IMG/VR virus record: IMGVR_UViG_3300042934_000398
Location: 1 to 64,000 of that record
Reading direction: 5' to 3' (one strand)
Length of the DNA: 64,000 nucleotides
Origin: a virus
Shown here: piece by piece, positions 50,058 through 58,946 of the stretch
How the letters are laid out: each line of letters starts with the position of its first letter
How positions within the stretch are numbered: the first letter of the stretch is position 1
The notes under the pieces: model-generated
Database searches by the model: none
What the model was told of the DNA's origin: nothing
The model's input: the letters and a program-made list of their open reading frames with translations, nothing else
Translations under genes and position numbers: made by a program

Positions 50058-50513
50058 ATGGCAAAAATGACAAAGGAAGAATTAAAACAATGGGATGATT
50101 TATATTGGTATGTAAAAAAAGAGATAATGCTATATGATGAAAATCAGGCATTACCAAACAATATTGTATTAAGGTTAAAAGGACTGACGCAAGGTAAATT
50201 AATAGCAAATAATAAAACAGAAAACAAAGCTAAATATACATATGAAACAATTTTATATACATTCAAAATATGTAAAACAACAATTATGAGTGCATTATAT
50301 GGTAAAACATTTAAAAATGAAATGAGTAAATTTATATATATCGCAGCAATAGTAGAAAACAATATTAACGATGTTTATATGAGAATTAGCAATGCTAAGA
50401 AATCACAAGAAAAAACAGAAGTAATTAACATAGATACTGTTTGTCATGAATGTGCTGAATACACAAGAAAGACAGATGATAAGGTAAATAAAAAATTAGA
50501 GGGGTTATGGTGA
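50058..50513 (+). CDS. Unknown 151-residue protein in the replication module
   Basis: AAAGGTGGTGAAT SD before ATG at 50058. Helical; KQWDDLYWYVKKEIMLYDENQ at the start looks like a conserved segment I associate with genes next to phage DnaB. Ends one base before the helicase gene (TGATATGG). Helicase loader or accessory role is inference. Confidence 0.65.
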   Translation: MAKMTKEELKQWDDLYWYVKKEIMLYDENQALPNNIVLRLKGLTQGKLIANNKTENKAKYTYETILYTFKICKTTIMSALYGKTFKNEMSKFIYIAAIVENNINDVYMRISNAKKSQEKTEVINIDTVCHECAEYTRKTDDKVNKKLEGLW

Positions 50514-50514
50514 T

Positions 50515-52014
50515 ATGGCGACAAATAAAAGTATAAAATTGACACCATTCCAAGAGGAATTGGTTGCAACTTTAAAAAAAGTGAATGAATTTAAAGAGGC
50601 TTGTGAAGCCAATGTTGTTGCTATTTTATATAAACAACCTGAATTAATATATGAAACAAATTTAAAGTTGGATGATTTTAATAGTAATGTATGGAGAGTT
50701 TATTTCACAATAGCCAATGATTTAATTCAAGTTGAGGATAAAAAGATTTTAGACGAGATTACAGTTGGTCTATACCTTGAGAAGCACTCAAAATTAAGTA
50801 AACAATATGATGAGTATAATGGGTATGAAACAATTTCAAAAGCTGGTTCATATGTAAAGGTTGAAAATTTTGATGGATATATTAAGGATTTAAAAAAATG
50901 GAATAAAGTCATTCAGTTAGCTAAGTGGGGTTTTCCAGTAAAGGATAGATTGAGTGATTATTGCGATATGAAAGCTGAAGATATCTATAACGAATTTGAA
51001 ACATTTATTAATCATATGTTTATGGACGTTGAAGGAGAAGTTAAAAGTTATAATGCTTTTGATGGATTACATGAGTTAATAGATGAGCTTGATAAGGGTG
51101 CAGGTATTGGATTGCCATTACATAATTGTGAAATACTTAATAAGGAAATAGGTGGTTTAAATCCAAACGGAAACATATATGGTCTAGGTGCTAACTCTGG
51201 AATAGGTAAATCAACAACTGCAATTAACTATATTTTCCCATCAATAATTAAATACGACGAAAAAATAGTTATGATGATCAATGAAGAAGATCAAACAAAA
51301 GTACAAAAAGAGTTATTAATATGGGTAGCAAACAATATTTTCAAAGAAGAATTGCATAAATACATATTAAGAGATGGAAAATTTAGTGAAGAAACAAAAA
51401 AATTACTTAGAAAATGTGCTGATTGGTTGGCAGAAAAAAAAGACAATAAGAATATTACAGTTATACCTCTTGAAAGATATTCAGCTAAAACTGCAATTAA
51501 GATTATTAAGAAGTACAGTGGTTTAGGATGTAAGTATTTTATACTTGATACTCTAAAAGAAAGTTGTGATGCTAAATCAGACGAAATATTTAAATCCATG
51601 ATGCGTGATACAGTGGAATTATATGATGTTGTAAAACCTTCAGCAAAAAATGTATGCCTATTTATGACATATCAGTTAGGAAAGGCAAGTATTAAACAAA
51701 GATATTTAACTAACAATGAAATAGGACAGGCAAAGTCTATTGTCGATGTAATGTCTGTAAATCTTATGATGAGAAAACCTTTTGATGATGAGTATGCAGG
51801 TGGAAAACGTGAAATAGTGGGATATAAGTTAGAAGGAAAGAATGGCAAAAGTAGAATACCATTTAAGCTAGACAGAGAGAAACATTATATGATTATGTTT
51901 ATTCCTAAGAACAGATTTGGACAGACAGACGCATTTCAAATTATTAGTGAATATAACTTATCAACAAATGTTTATAAAGATATTGGTATTACAAATATAG
52001 TACAAGACTTCTAA
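50515..52014 (+). CDS. dnaB: Replicative DNA helicase, DnaB family
   Basis: 499 residues. An N-terminal helical domain is followed by the RecA-like motor: LGANSGIGKSTTAINYI (Walker A, residues 222-238), KIVMMINEEDQ, CKYFILDTLKES (Walker B near residue 343), LFMTYQLGKAS (sensor). Hexameric 5'-3' unwinding at the fork, working with the primase encoded next. Start ATG coupled to the previous TGA. Confidence 0.85.
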   Translation: MATNKSIKLTPFQEELVATLKKVNEFKEACEANVVAILYKQPELIYETNLKLDDFNSNVWRVYFTIANDLIQVEDKKILDEITVGLYLEKHSKLSKQYDEYNGYETISKAGSYVKVENFDGYIKDLKKWNKVIQLAKWGFPVKDRLSDYCDMKAEDIYNEFETFINHMFMDVEGEVKSYNAFDGLHELIDELDKGAGIGLPLHNCEILNKEIGGLNPNGNIYGLGANSGIGKSTTAINYIFPSIIKYDEKIVMMINEEDQTKVQKELLIWVANNIFKEELHKYILRDGKFSEETKKLLRKCADWLAEKKDNKNITVIPLERYSAKTAIKIIKKYSGLGCKYFILDTLKESCDAKSDEIFKSMMRDTVELYDVVKPSAKNVCLFMTYQLGKASIKQRYLTNNEIGQAKSIVDVMSVNLMMRKPFDDEYAGGKREIVGYKLEGKNGKSRIPFKLDREKHYMIMFIPKNRFGQTDAFQIISEYNLSTNVYKDIGITNIVQDF

Positions 52015-52018
52015 TAAT

Positions 52019-52033
52019 AAATAATAATAAACA
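52019..52033 (+). repeat. Perfect core copy of the dispersed AT-rich element
   Basis: AAATAATAATAAACA between dnaB and primase genes, directly followed by the primase SD (GGAAAGGATG). No -35 box, so not every copy marks a promoter. Confidence 0.6.
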
Positions 52034-52053
52034 ATGGAAAGGATGATATTTAC

Positions 52054-53151
52054 TTGGATGTTGTAAGTTTAAAAGAATACATATACAAAGAAAACAAAAT
52101 TGAATACATATTAGAACAGATTGGATGTCATTCGATTAAATATCATCCTAATAAAGAGTATTTTTCATGTGGAAACATTAGTAATAAAGATGGCGATGGA
52201 GATAATATCAATGCAATTAATATTAAAAACAACATGTATTTAAATTGCGTTAATTATACAAGAAAAAAACATTTTGATGATAAATCTGATTTGATTACAT
52301 TAATACAATACAACAAAGATTTATCATTTAAAAAGGCTATGAGATATACACATAATTTATTAGGATTGCAATTTACATATAAAAAAGAAGAAGAAAAGAA
52401 AAAGGATGTTTTTGATCCACTTGCAGTATTTAAGAAAGTTAAAAAATACAGAAAGCAAAACAATGTATCAGATATAGAAGTGTTAGATGATGAGATACTA
52501 GAAGATTATACACCATGTATTCATGTTAATTGGGTTAAGGAAGGAATTACTCAATATACAGTAAACAAGTTTCAATTAGGATATAGCTTTAGAAGACAGA
52601 GAGTTATAATCCCTGTTAGGTATTGGCTTACTGGCGAATTAATTGGTATCACTGGAAGAACTATGGTAGAAAACTATGATGAATTTGATATACCAAAATA
52701 TTTTGCTATTAAGCCATATACAAAAACTATTAATCTGTATGGATTGTATGAAAACTATGAAACTATTGAAAAGGCTGGATATGCGATAATTTGGGAGTCT
52801 GAGAAATCGGTTTTAAAACGTCATAGTTTGTTGGATGGTACTGGTGTTGCAGTTGGTTGTCATGATATTTCTGATGAACAAGTAAGAATACTATTAGGAT
52901 TAAATATTAGTGAGATAATTATAAGCTTTGATAAAGGTATAGATATAGATTATATAAGACATTGTTGTGAAAAGTTTTATCACTTACGAAAGGTAAGTTA
53001 TATATATGATAAATGGGATTTATTAGAAGACAAAGAAGCTCCTGCCGACAAGCCAAATAAGATATATGAGTTTTTATTTAAGTATAGGACAGTCTATGAT
53101 GAATTTGAACATAAAGAATATTTGAAATCACTAGAAAGGAAGATTAAATGA
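52054..53151 (+). CDS. dnaG: DnaG-like DNA primase
   Basis: 365 residues, TTG start behind GAAAGGATG. N-terminal zinc-binding region (CHSIKYHPNKEYFSC and later C) and a C-terminal TOPRIM domain: IPVRYWLTGELIGITGR, AIIWESEKSVLKRH (Glu of TOPRIM) and IIISFDKGIDIDYI (Asp-rich). Synthesises RNA primers with the DnaB helicase. Overlaps the following nuclease gene by 4 bases (AAATGAGA). Confidence 0.82.
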   Translation: MDVVSLKEYIYKENKIEYILEQIGCHSIKYHPNKEYFSCGNISNKDGDGDNINAINIKNNMYLNCVNYTRKKHFDDKSDLITLIQYNKDLSFKKAMRYTHNLLGLQFTYKKEEEKKKDVFDPLAVFKKVKKYRKQNNVSDIEVLDDEILEDYTPCIHVNWVKEGITQYTVNKFQLGYSFRRQRVIIPVRYWLTGELIGITGRTMVENYDEFDIPKYFAIKPYTKTINLYGLYENYETIEKAGYAIIWESEKSVLKRHSLLDGTGVAVGCHDISDEQVRILLGLNISEIIISFDKGIDIDYIRHCCEKFYHLRKVSYIYDKWDLLEDKEAPADKPNKIYEFLFKYRTVYDEFEHKEYLKSLERKIK

Positions 53152-54317
53152 GAAAAACATACGAAGAGTTAAATAATATAAAAGATAAATATGGAGTTGA
53201 TACACTATGGAGTTGGTCACGATATTATAAATACAAGACTTCTCCATATGAATATTTCTTATCATATGTAGTAAATCCTAAAGTAAAACCAGATAGAGAT
53301 GATTCAATATATGGTGCTAGTGGAGGATTTGCACACGACATCTTAGAGAAGTTTTATAAAAAAGAAATTACATACAATGAATTAGCTACTGAATTTGACG
53401 ATGCAGCAATTACATTAGAAGTTGCAGATTTGAAATTTGATAGAAGTAATGAAGAAAAGAACGATACAATCAAAGAAAAGTATATGGCTAATTTAAAACA
53501 CTTCTTCAAGAATCATAAACCTATTACAGTAAAAGTAGATTTAGAAAGATTTATTACAATTAAAGTAGGTAAATATATATTTCAAGGATATATTGATCTA
53601 ACAAAGAAGGATTCAGATGGTAATTTTATTATTCAGGATTGGAAAACATCTTCAATTTATAAAGGAGAAAAAGCAATTGGAGAGGCAGGACAGCTTATTT
53701 TATATGCAGAAGGATTACGACAATTAGGTATTCCACTAGAAAAAATTAAAATATGTTGGAACTTCCTTAAATATGTTAACGTTACAACTGAATTAAAGAA
53801 TGGTAAAAATAATATTAGACAAATAGAACGATGTAAGATAGGAGAAAGTTTAAAAGCAAACTCAAAAACATGGTTGAAACATTTCGGTTATAGCGAAGAA
53901 GAGATTGACGACTATATTGAATTGCTAATCACAACCAATGACATTAAATGTCTACCAAAAGAAGTGCAAGAAAAATATATTATTGATGATTGTTATATAT
54001 TTGTAGATTTAACACAGGATCTTATTGATGAATTGAAAGAAGATATTGTTAAAACTCTTGATGAGATTTGTGACATAGAAGAACGATATAAAATAACTAA
54101 AGATGAGTCACTATTCTTTGATTCAGATGAAAGCGTAGATAAACAAAGTTATTATTTTGCTAATTTATGTTCTTATTCAGCAAATTTACATAAACCATAT
54201 AAGAAATATTTAGATAAATTAGAAACCAAAAAGAATGGAACTGATATGTTTGGTGGAGTTGGCAGTGATTTAAACGATAATGAAACAGATGATTTGGAAT
54301 GGTTAAATAGTTTATAG
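53148..54317 (+). CDS. RecB/Cas4-family PD-(D/E)XK nuclease
   Basis: 389 residues, ATG overlapping the primase stop. GGFAHDILEKFY (His, near residue 66), FQGYIDLTKK (Asp) and FIIQDWKTSS (E/D-x-K) then GQLILYAEGL (QxxxY) are the RecB-nuclease motifs. No iron-sulphur cysteine set. Likely an exonuclease for recombination together with Sak4 and SSB. The C-terminus ends DDLEWLNSL, similar to the SSB-like tail, perhaps a shared partner-binding tip. Confidence 0.82.
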   Translation: MRKTYEELNNIKDKYGVDTLWSWSRYYKYKTSPYEYFLSYVVNPKVKPDRDDSIYGASGGFAHDILEKFYKKEITYNELATEFDDAAITLEVADLKFDRSNEEKNDTIKEKYMANLKHFFKNHKPITVKVDLERFITIKVGKYIFQGYIDLTKKDSDGNFIIQDWKTSSIYKGEKAIGEAGQLILYAEGLRQLGIPLEKIKICWNFLKYVNVTTELKNGKNNIRQIERCKIGESLKANSKTWLKHFGYSEEEIDDYIELLITTNDIKCLPKEVQEKYIIDDCYIFVDLTQDLIDELKEDIVKTLDEICDIEERYKITKDESLFFDSDESVDKQSYYFANLCSYSANLHKPYKKYLDKLETKKNGTDMFGGVGSDLNDNETDDLEWLNSL

Positions 54318-54328
54318 GAGGTGGTTAA

Positions 54329-57300
54329 GTGGATAATAATTATACGGTGTATCATTTACATGACGATACAAGTAATTGTAATGGATACGCAGATTCATGT
54401 TCTAATTTTAAAGAGTATATTAAACTTGCAAAAAAGCAAGGAATGAAAGCGATTGCATTTAGTAATCATGGTGGAATATATGATTGGATAAAGAAAAAAC
54501 AAGAGTGTGATAAAGCAGGAATTAAATATATTCACGGAGTAGAGTTATATTTGTGTGGGAAATTAGAGGATGATGATAGAGGCGGACATATTGGTTTATA
54601 TGCAAAGAATTATAAAGGTGTACTTGAGCTAAATGAATTGATTTCATTATCCACATCAAAAGGTGTTTGTGAAGATAATTCTGATAGACACATGTATTAT
54701 AATCCACGTATTTCGCTTGAAGAATTGATGAATACAAGTGACAACATTATGGTTGTTACAGCTTGTTTAGCTTCGCCATTGAATAAATGGGACAATAATG
54801 AAAAAATAAACGATTATAATACAATTGTTGAATGGTTGTCAAAAAACAAACATAGATGTTTTCTTGAAATACAATACCATAATTGTGAAGATCAAATTAG
54901 ATATAATAATAAGTTGTATAAATTAAGTTTAGAAAAAGGTATACCTTTAATTGCTGGAACAGATACACATTCATCAAGTAAATACAAAGCAGAATGCAGA
55001 AAGATATTACAGATATACAAAAAAAGTTTCTATGGCAGTGAAGATGAATTTGATTTGACGTGGAAAAATTATGATGAGTTGGTTGAAGCATTTAAATTAC
55101 AAAAATCACTAGCAGAAGAAGTTTTTATGAATGCAATTAATAATACTAATGTATTTGCTAATATGGTTGAAGATTTTAAGTTTGATAAGAATTTTAAATA
55201 TCCGACATTATATGGTGATAATGTAAGACAGCAGTGGATGGATTTGATTTATAGAAAATATGAAGAAAAAAAATCTAATAATTGTTTAGACTTAATAAAT
55301 CATACTGAAAAAGAGTATAAAGAAAAGATAAAAGAAGAATTTAAAGTAATGTGTAAACTTGGAATGGAAAGCTTTATGATGTTTATGTCTGAATTGTTAG
55401 AATGGTGTACAAACAATGGTATACCATATGGTTTTGGAAGAGGTAGTGTGGCCGGTAGCACTATTGCTTACATAACAGATATTACAGATACAGATCCTAT
55501 TGTGTGGAAAACAGTATTTTCTAGATTTTGTAATGAAGATAGAATATCGCTTGGAGATATTGATGTAGACTTTGCACCAGAAGACAGAGAAAAAGTTTAT
55601 AAATATATTATCGAAAGATTTACTCCACAAAAAACAGCATATATTGCTGCATTTTCAACATTACAAGATAGAGGATGTATAGATGTATTAGCTGGTGGAC
55701 TTGGATATAAAGATTTGGGAAAAGTAATGGATATTAAAAACCAATTTGACGAATTATTTAATACATATAGTAAAATTATGCAAGAAGAAGTAAATAGCGA
55801 AGAATTGGTTGAAAACGGTATATTAGAATCATCTACAATCACTTTTGATAATCATAATATTTATATGACTAGAATTAATAACAAGGATGCGAAAATAAAA
55901 GCAGAAAAAACTAAAAATTCATATGACTCTTTAATTAATGATAACCAAGACTTATTCTACTATTTAAAAGGATTAAAAGGTACTATAGTTGCAAAAGGAA
56001 CTCATCCTAGCGGTATTATAGGATCACCTATAACACTGGCTGATAGTATTGGATTATTCTATAAAGATGGAGATTTAAACATGCCTGTATCAACATGTGC
56101 GATGAAAGCTGTCGATTCGCTTAACTACGTAAAATTTGATATATTAGGACTTAAAACAGTTGGAATTATTAAAGATGCTTGTAGATATGCTGGAATACCA
56201 TACCCAAAAGCTCACGAAATAAATTGGGAAGATGATAAAGTTTGGAATAATATGATAGAGACTCAACAAGGGGTGTTTCAGTTTGAAGGTGATTATGCAT
56301 TTGATTTGTTGAAGAACTTCAAACCACACACAGTTAACCATATGTCTATGGTAAACGCAGCACTAAGACCGTCTGGCAAATCATACAGAGATAAAATGAT
56401 TGCAGGTGAATTTAATAAAAATCCATCAGAAGAAATTGATAAATTACTAGAAGATAATAATGGATATTTAATATTTCAAGAGGATACAATTAAATTCTTA
56501 ACAGATATTTGTGATTTTACAGGTTCTGCCGCAGACACTACTCGTAGATGCTTAGATGAAAATTCTTTAGTGTTAATGTCTAATGGAAACAGAAAAAGAA
56601 TAAAAGATGTTGAAGTTGGTGATAAGGTTGTATGTATTGATAACAGTAATAATATTACACATAAACCTGTTATCAATAAATTTAATAATGGTATAAAACA
56701 GACTTATAAAATTTATACACAACAAGATAATTATATTATTGCTACAGATAACCACAAAATATTAACACAGAACGGATGGAAACAAGTAAAAGAATTAACA
56801 AATAATGATTATGTAATGACACCATCTGTAATACATCCTACATCTGATAATTTAAAACCAAATCAGAGACTTTCTGAAAACGAAATGTTTTTATTAGGGT
56901 TATTAATTGGAGATGGCTCGATTGGAGATATAAACAATATACATTTTACAAATTCAGAACTTTGTGTTATAGAAAAATTTAAAAACTGTGTATCTGAATT
57001 ATCAAGATATAATAAAAATTGTGAGTTCACAGATCATATTCAAAATGGAGTTGAAGTTGACTATATATACTCAATTTATATTAAATCAAAAAATCATAGA
57101 ATGATTTTACAAAACTTATTAACAAAATATGACCTAGTAAAGAAGGCTGGATTGAAAAGAATACCTTATGAAATTATGAATTATCCAGTAGGTAGCAAAT
57201 TAACAAATCTACTTGCAGGATTGTTTAATACTGATGGTGGTTACAACTTAAAAAATACTTGTATTGAATATTATACAACAAGCAGAGAACTTGCCTACCA

Positions 57301-58933
57301 AATAAAGTCATTGTTAATGAAGTATAATATATATTCATATGTAGAGTCAAAAAATGTAAAAGGATATGATTATATGTGCTATCATTTAATCATACGACAA
57401 GTTGATTCAGTAGAAAAGTTTTGTAACACAATAGCAACATTGATTGTTGGAAGAAAAAAGGATGATTATTTTAATATTTTAGAGTTAGCAAAAAATAGAA
57501 CATTACAATATGATTACATTCTTCCAGAAGAGTGTTATGAAGAAATTATAAAGAATGCCAATGATAGAAATATCAGTTTTTCAGATATAGGAAATCAAAT
57601 TGGAGGATATAAACACAATGGATTTAAATTAAATAAAAACAGCACAATAACAAATACTAAAGCATTAGATATTGTAAAGTTTGTATACAGTCCTAAAACT
57701 TATGAATTATTAATGGCTGAATATATACCGTTGAAAATAATTAAAATAGAAGAATATGGTATTTCAAATGTTTATGATATTGAGGTAAAAGACAATCATA
57801 ATTATGTTGCCAACGAAATAATAGTACATAATTGTATAGGCAAAAAGGATCAAGAAGGTTTGAAAGAACAATTACCTAAAATCCTCGAAGGATACTGTAA
57901 ACACTCTAGTAAACCAAGAGAAATAGCGGAAAAAGAAGCAGAACAATTTGTTCAGATTGTAGCCGATAGCTCGGAATATCAATTTGGATTTAACCATTCT
58001 ACCAGCTACAGTATGAATGGATATGCTTGTGTAAATTTGAGAACATATTATACAATTGAATTTATTACTGCTTACTTGAATAGAGCTGAAAACGAAGAAG
58101 ATACAAATAATGGTATTAATCTTGCAAGATATTTTAATATAGAAATTAAACCAATACAATTTGGTAAATCTCTTTCAGAATATACCATAGACAGAAAAGA
58201 CAATACTATCTACAAAGGAATATTATCAATTAAGTATTGTAATTCAAAAATAGCAGAAGAACTAATGGAGTTATCCAAAAATAAATATAATAACTTTATT
58301 GAATTATTAACAGATATACATAAACAAACTTCAGTAGATGCAAGACAATTAACAATTCTTACAGGTCTTAACTTCTTTAGTATGTTTGGTAATAATAAAT
58401 ACTTGCTTAATGTAATTGAGGTTTATAATAATCTCTACAATGTAAAACAAATTAAAAAAGCTGATTTTGATAAACTTCAACTTAATGAGTTTTTGATGAA
58501 AAAATATAGTAGTAAAGAAACAGAGAAATTATACAAAGAACTCGATACAAAAGGACTTGTAACAGAAATGTGTTCTAAATTAGAAGATAAACCAATGTCA
58601 ATCATTGAACATATTAAATTTGAAATGGAATATTTGCAATATACTACATACGCAAATCCAAAAGTAAGTAAAGATTATTACGTAGTATTGGACTTTAAAA
58701 CTTATAATAATCCAGCTACTCCATATTTATTAGTAAGAAATATTAAGACTGGAGAAGAATTTAAAACAAAGATAACATCAGCAAAAATATTTAAACTTAG
58801 TCCATTTGGTCAATATAGTATATTGAAGATATATGAGTTTAGAGAACAGTTTAAAAAGAGAAAAGTTGGAGAAGAGTGGATTCCAACAGATGAAACAGAG
58901 AAGATTATAACTGCATTTGAGTGTATAAAATAA
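54329..58933 (+). CDS. dnaE: DNA polymerase III alpha subunit (DnaE-like) carrying an intein
   Basis: 1534 residues translated, 1106 after intein removal; GTG start behind TAGGAGGTGG. The N-terminal PHP domain (VYHLHDDTSNCNGYA, FSNHGGIYDW, GVELYL) is followed by the family-C palm: YGFGRGSVAGSTIAY near residue 370 and GDIDVDFAPED near residue 411 (catalytic Asp pair). The intein interrupts the fingers at the conserved RR-(A/C)-GKK motif. A C-terminal OB-like region follows. The replicative polymerase of this element; no PolC exonuclease insertion. Compare SPbeta YorL, also a DnaE-type enzyme. Confidence 0.9.
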   Translation: MDNNYTVYHLHDDTSNCNGYADSCSNFKEYIKLAKKQGMKAIAFSNHGGIYDWIKKKQECDKAGIKYIHGVELYLCGKLEDDDRGGHIGLYAKNYKGVLELNELISLSTSKGVCEDNSDRHMYYNPRISLEELMNTSDNIMVVTACLASPLNKWDNNEKINDYNTIVEWLSKNKHRCFLEIQYHNCEDQIRYNNKLYKLSLEKGIPLIAGTDTHSSSKYKAECRKILQIYKKSFYGSEDEFDLTWKNYDELVEAFKLQKSLAEEVFMNAINNTNVFANMVEDFKFDKNFKYPTLYGDNVRQQWMDLIYRKYEEKKSNNCLDLINHTEKEYKEKIKEEFKVMCKLGMESFMMFMSELLEWCTNNGIPYGFGRGSVAGSTIAYITDITDTDPIVWKTVFSRFCNEDRISLGDIDVDFAPEDREKVYKYIIERFTPQKTAYIAAFSTLQDRGCIDVLAGGLGYKDLGKVMDIKNQFDELFNTYSKIMQEEVNSEELVENGILESSTITFDNHNIYMTRINNKDAKIKAEKTKNSYDSLINDNQDLFYYLKGLKGTIVAKGTHPSGIIGSPITLADSIGLFYKDGDLNMPVSTCAMKAVDSLNYVKFDILGLKTVGIIKDACRYAGIPYPKAHEINWEDDKVWNNMIETQQGVFQFEGDYAFDLLKNFKPHTVNHMSMVNAALRPSGKSYRDKMIAGEFNKNPSEEIDKLLEDNNGYLIFQEDTIKFLTDICDFTGSAADTTRRCLDENSLVLMSNGNRKRIKDVEVGDKVVCIDNSNNITHKPVINKFNNGIKQTYKIYTQQDNYIIATDNHKILTQNGWKQVKELTNNDYVMTPSVIHPTSDNLKPNQRLSENEMFLLGLLIGDGSIGDINNIHFTNSELCVIEKFKNCVSELSRYNKNCEFTDHIQNGVEVDYIYSIYIKSKNHRMILQNLLTKYDLVKKAGLKRIPYEIMNYPVGSKLTNLLAGLFNTDGGYNLKNTCIEYYTTSRELAYQIKSLLMKYNIYSYVESKNVKGYDYMCYHLIIRQVDSVEKFCNTIATLIVGRKKDDYFNILELAKNRTLQYDYILPEECYEEIIKNANDRNISFSDIGNQIGGYKHNGFKLNKNSTITNTKALDIVKFVYSPKTYELLMAEYIPLKIIKIEEYGISNVYDIEVKDNHNYVANEIIVHNCIGKKDQEGLKEQLPKILEGYCKHSSKPREIAEKEAEQFVQIVADSSEYQFGFNHSTSYSMNGYACVNLRTYYTIEFITAYLNRAENEEDTNNGINLARYFNIEIKPIQFGKSLSEYTIDRKDNTIYKGILSIKYCNSKIAEELMELSKNKYNNFIELLTDIHKQTSVDARQLTILTGLNFFSMFGNNKYLLNVIEVYNNLYNVKQIKKADFDKLQLNEFLMKKYSSKETEKLYKELDTKGLVTEMCSKLEDKPMSIIEHIKFEMEYLQYTTYANPKVSKDYYVVLDFKTYNNPATPYLLVRNIKTGEEFKTKITSAKIFKLSPFGQYSILKIYEFREQFKKRKVGEEWIPTDETEKIITAFECIK
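56549..57832 (+). mobile_element. Intein with LAGLIDADG homing endonuclease in DnaE
   Basis: 428 residues, host residues 741-1168. Starts with Cys (CLDENSLVLMSNGNRKRIKDV, block A), has ATDNHKILTQNGW (block B with its His), FLLGLLIGDGSIGD and LLAGLFNTDGGYN as the two LAGLIDADG helices, and ends with YDIEVKDNHNYVANEIIVHN (blocks F and G) before Cys+1. All splicing residues and both endonuclease acidic residues are present, so it should splice and home. It sits in the most conserved finger motif, ensuring that precise loss is needed. Confidence 0.93.
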
Positions 58934-58946
58934 GTGAGGTGATTTG

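Noticed and set aside
54329-58933. Group I intron in the polymerase gene
   Set aside because: The insert is an open frame with protein-splicing blocks and Cys/Asn/Cys junctions, i.e. an intein.
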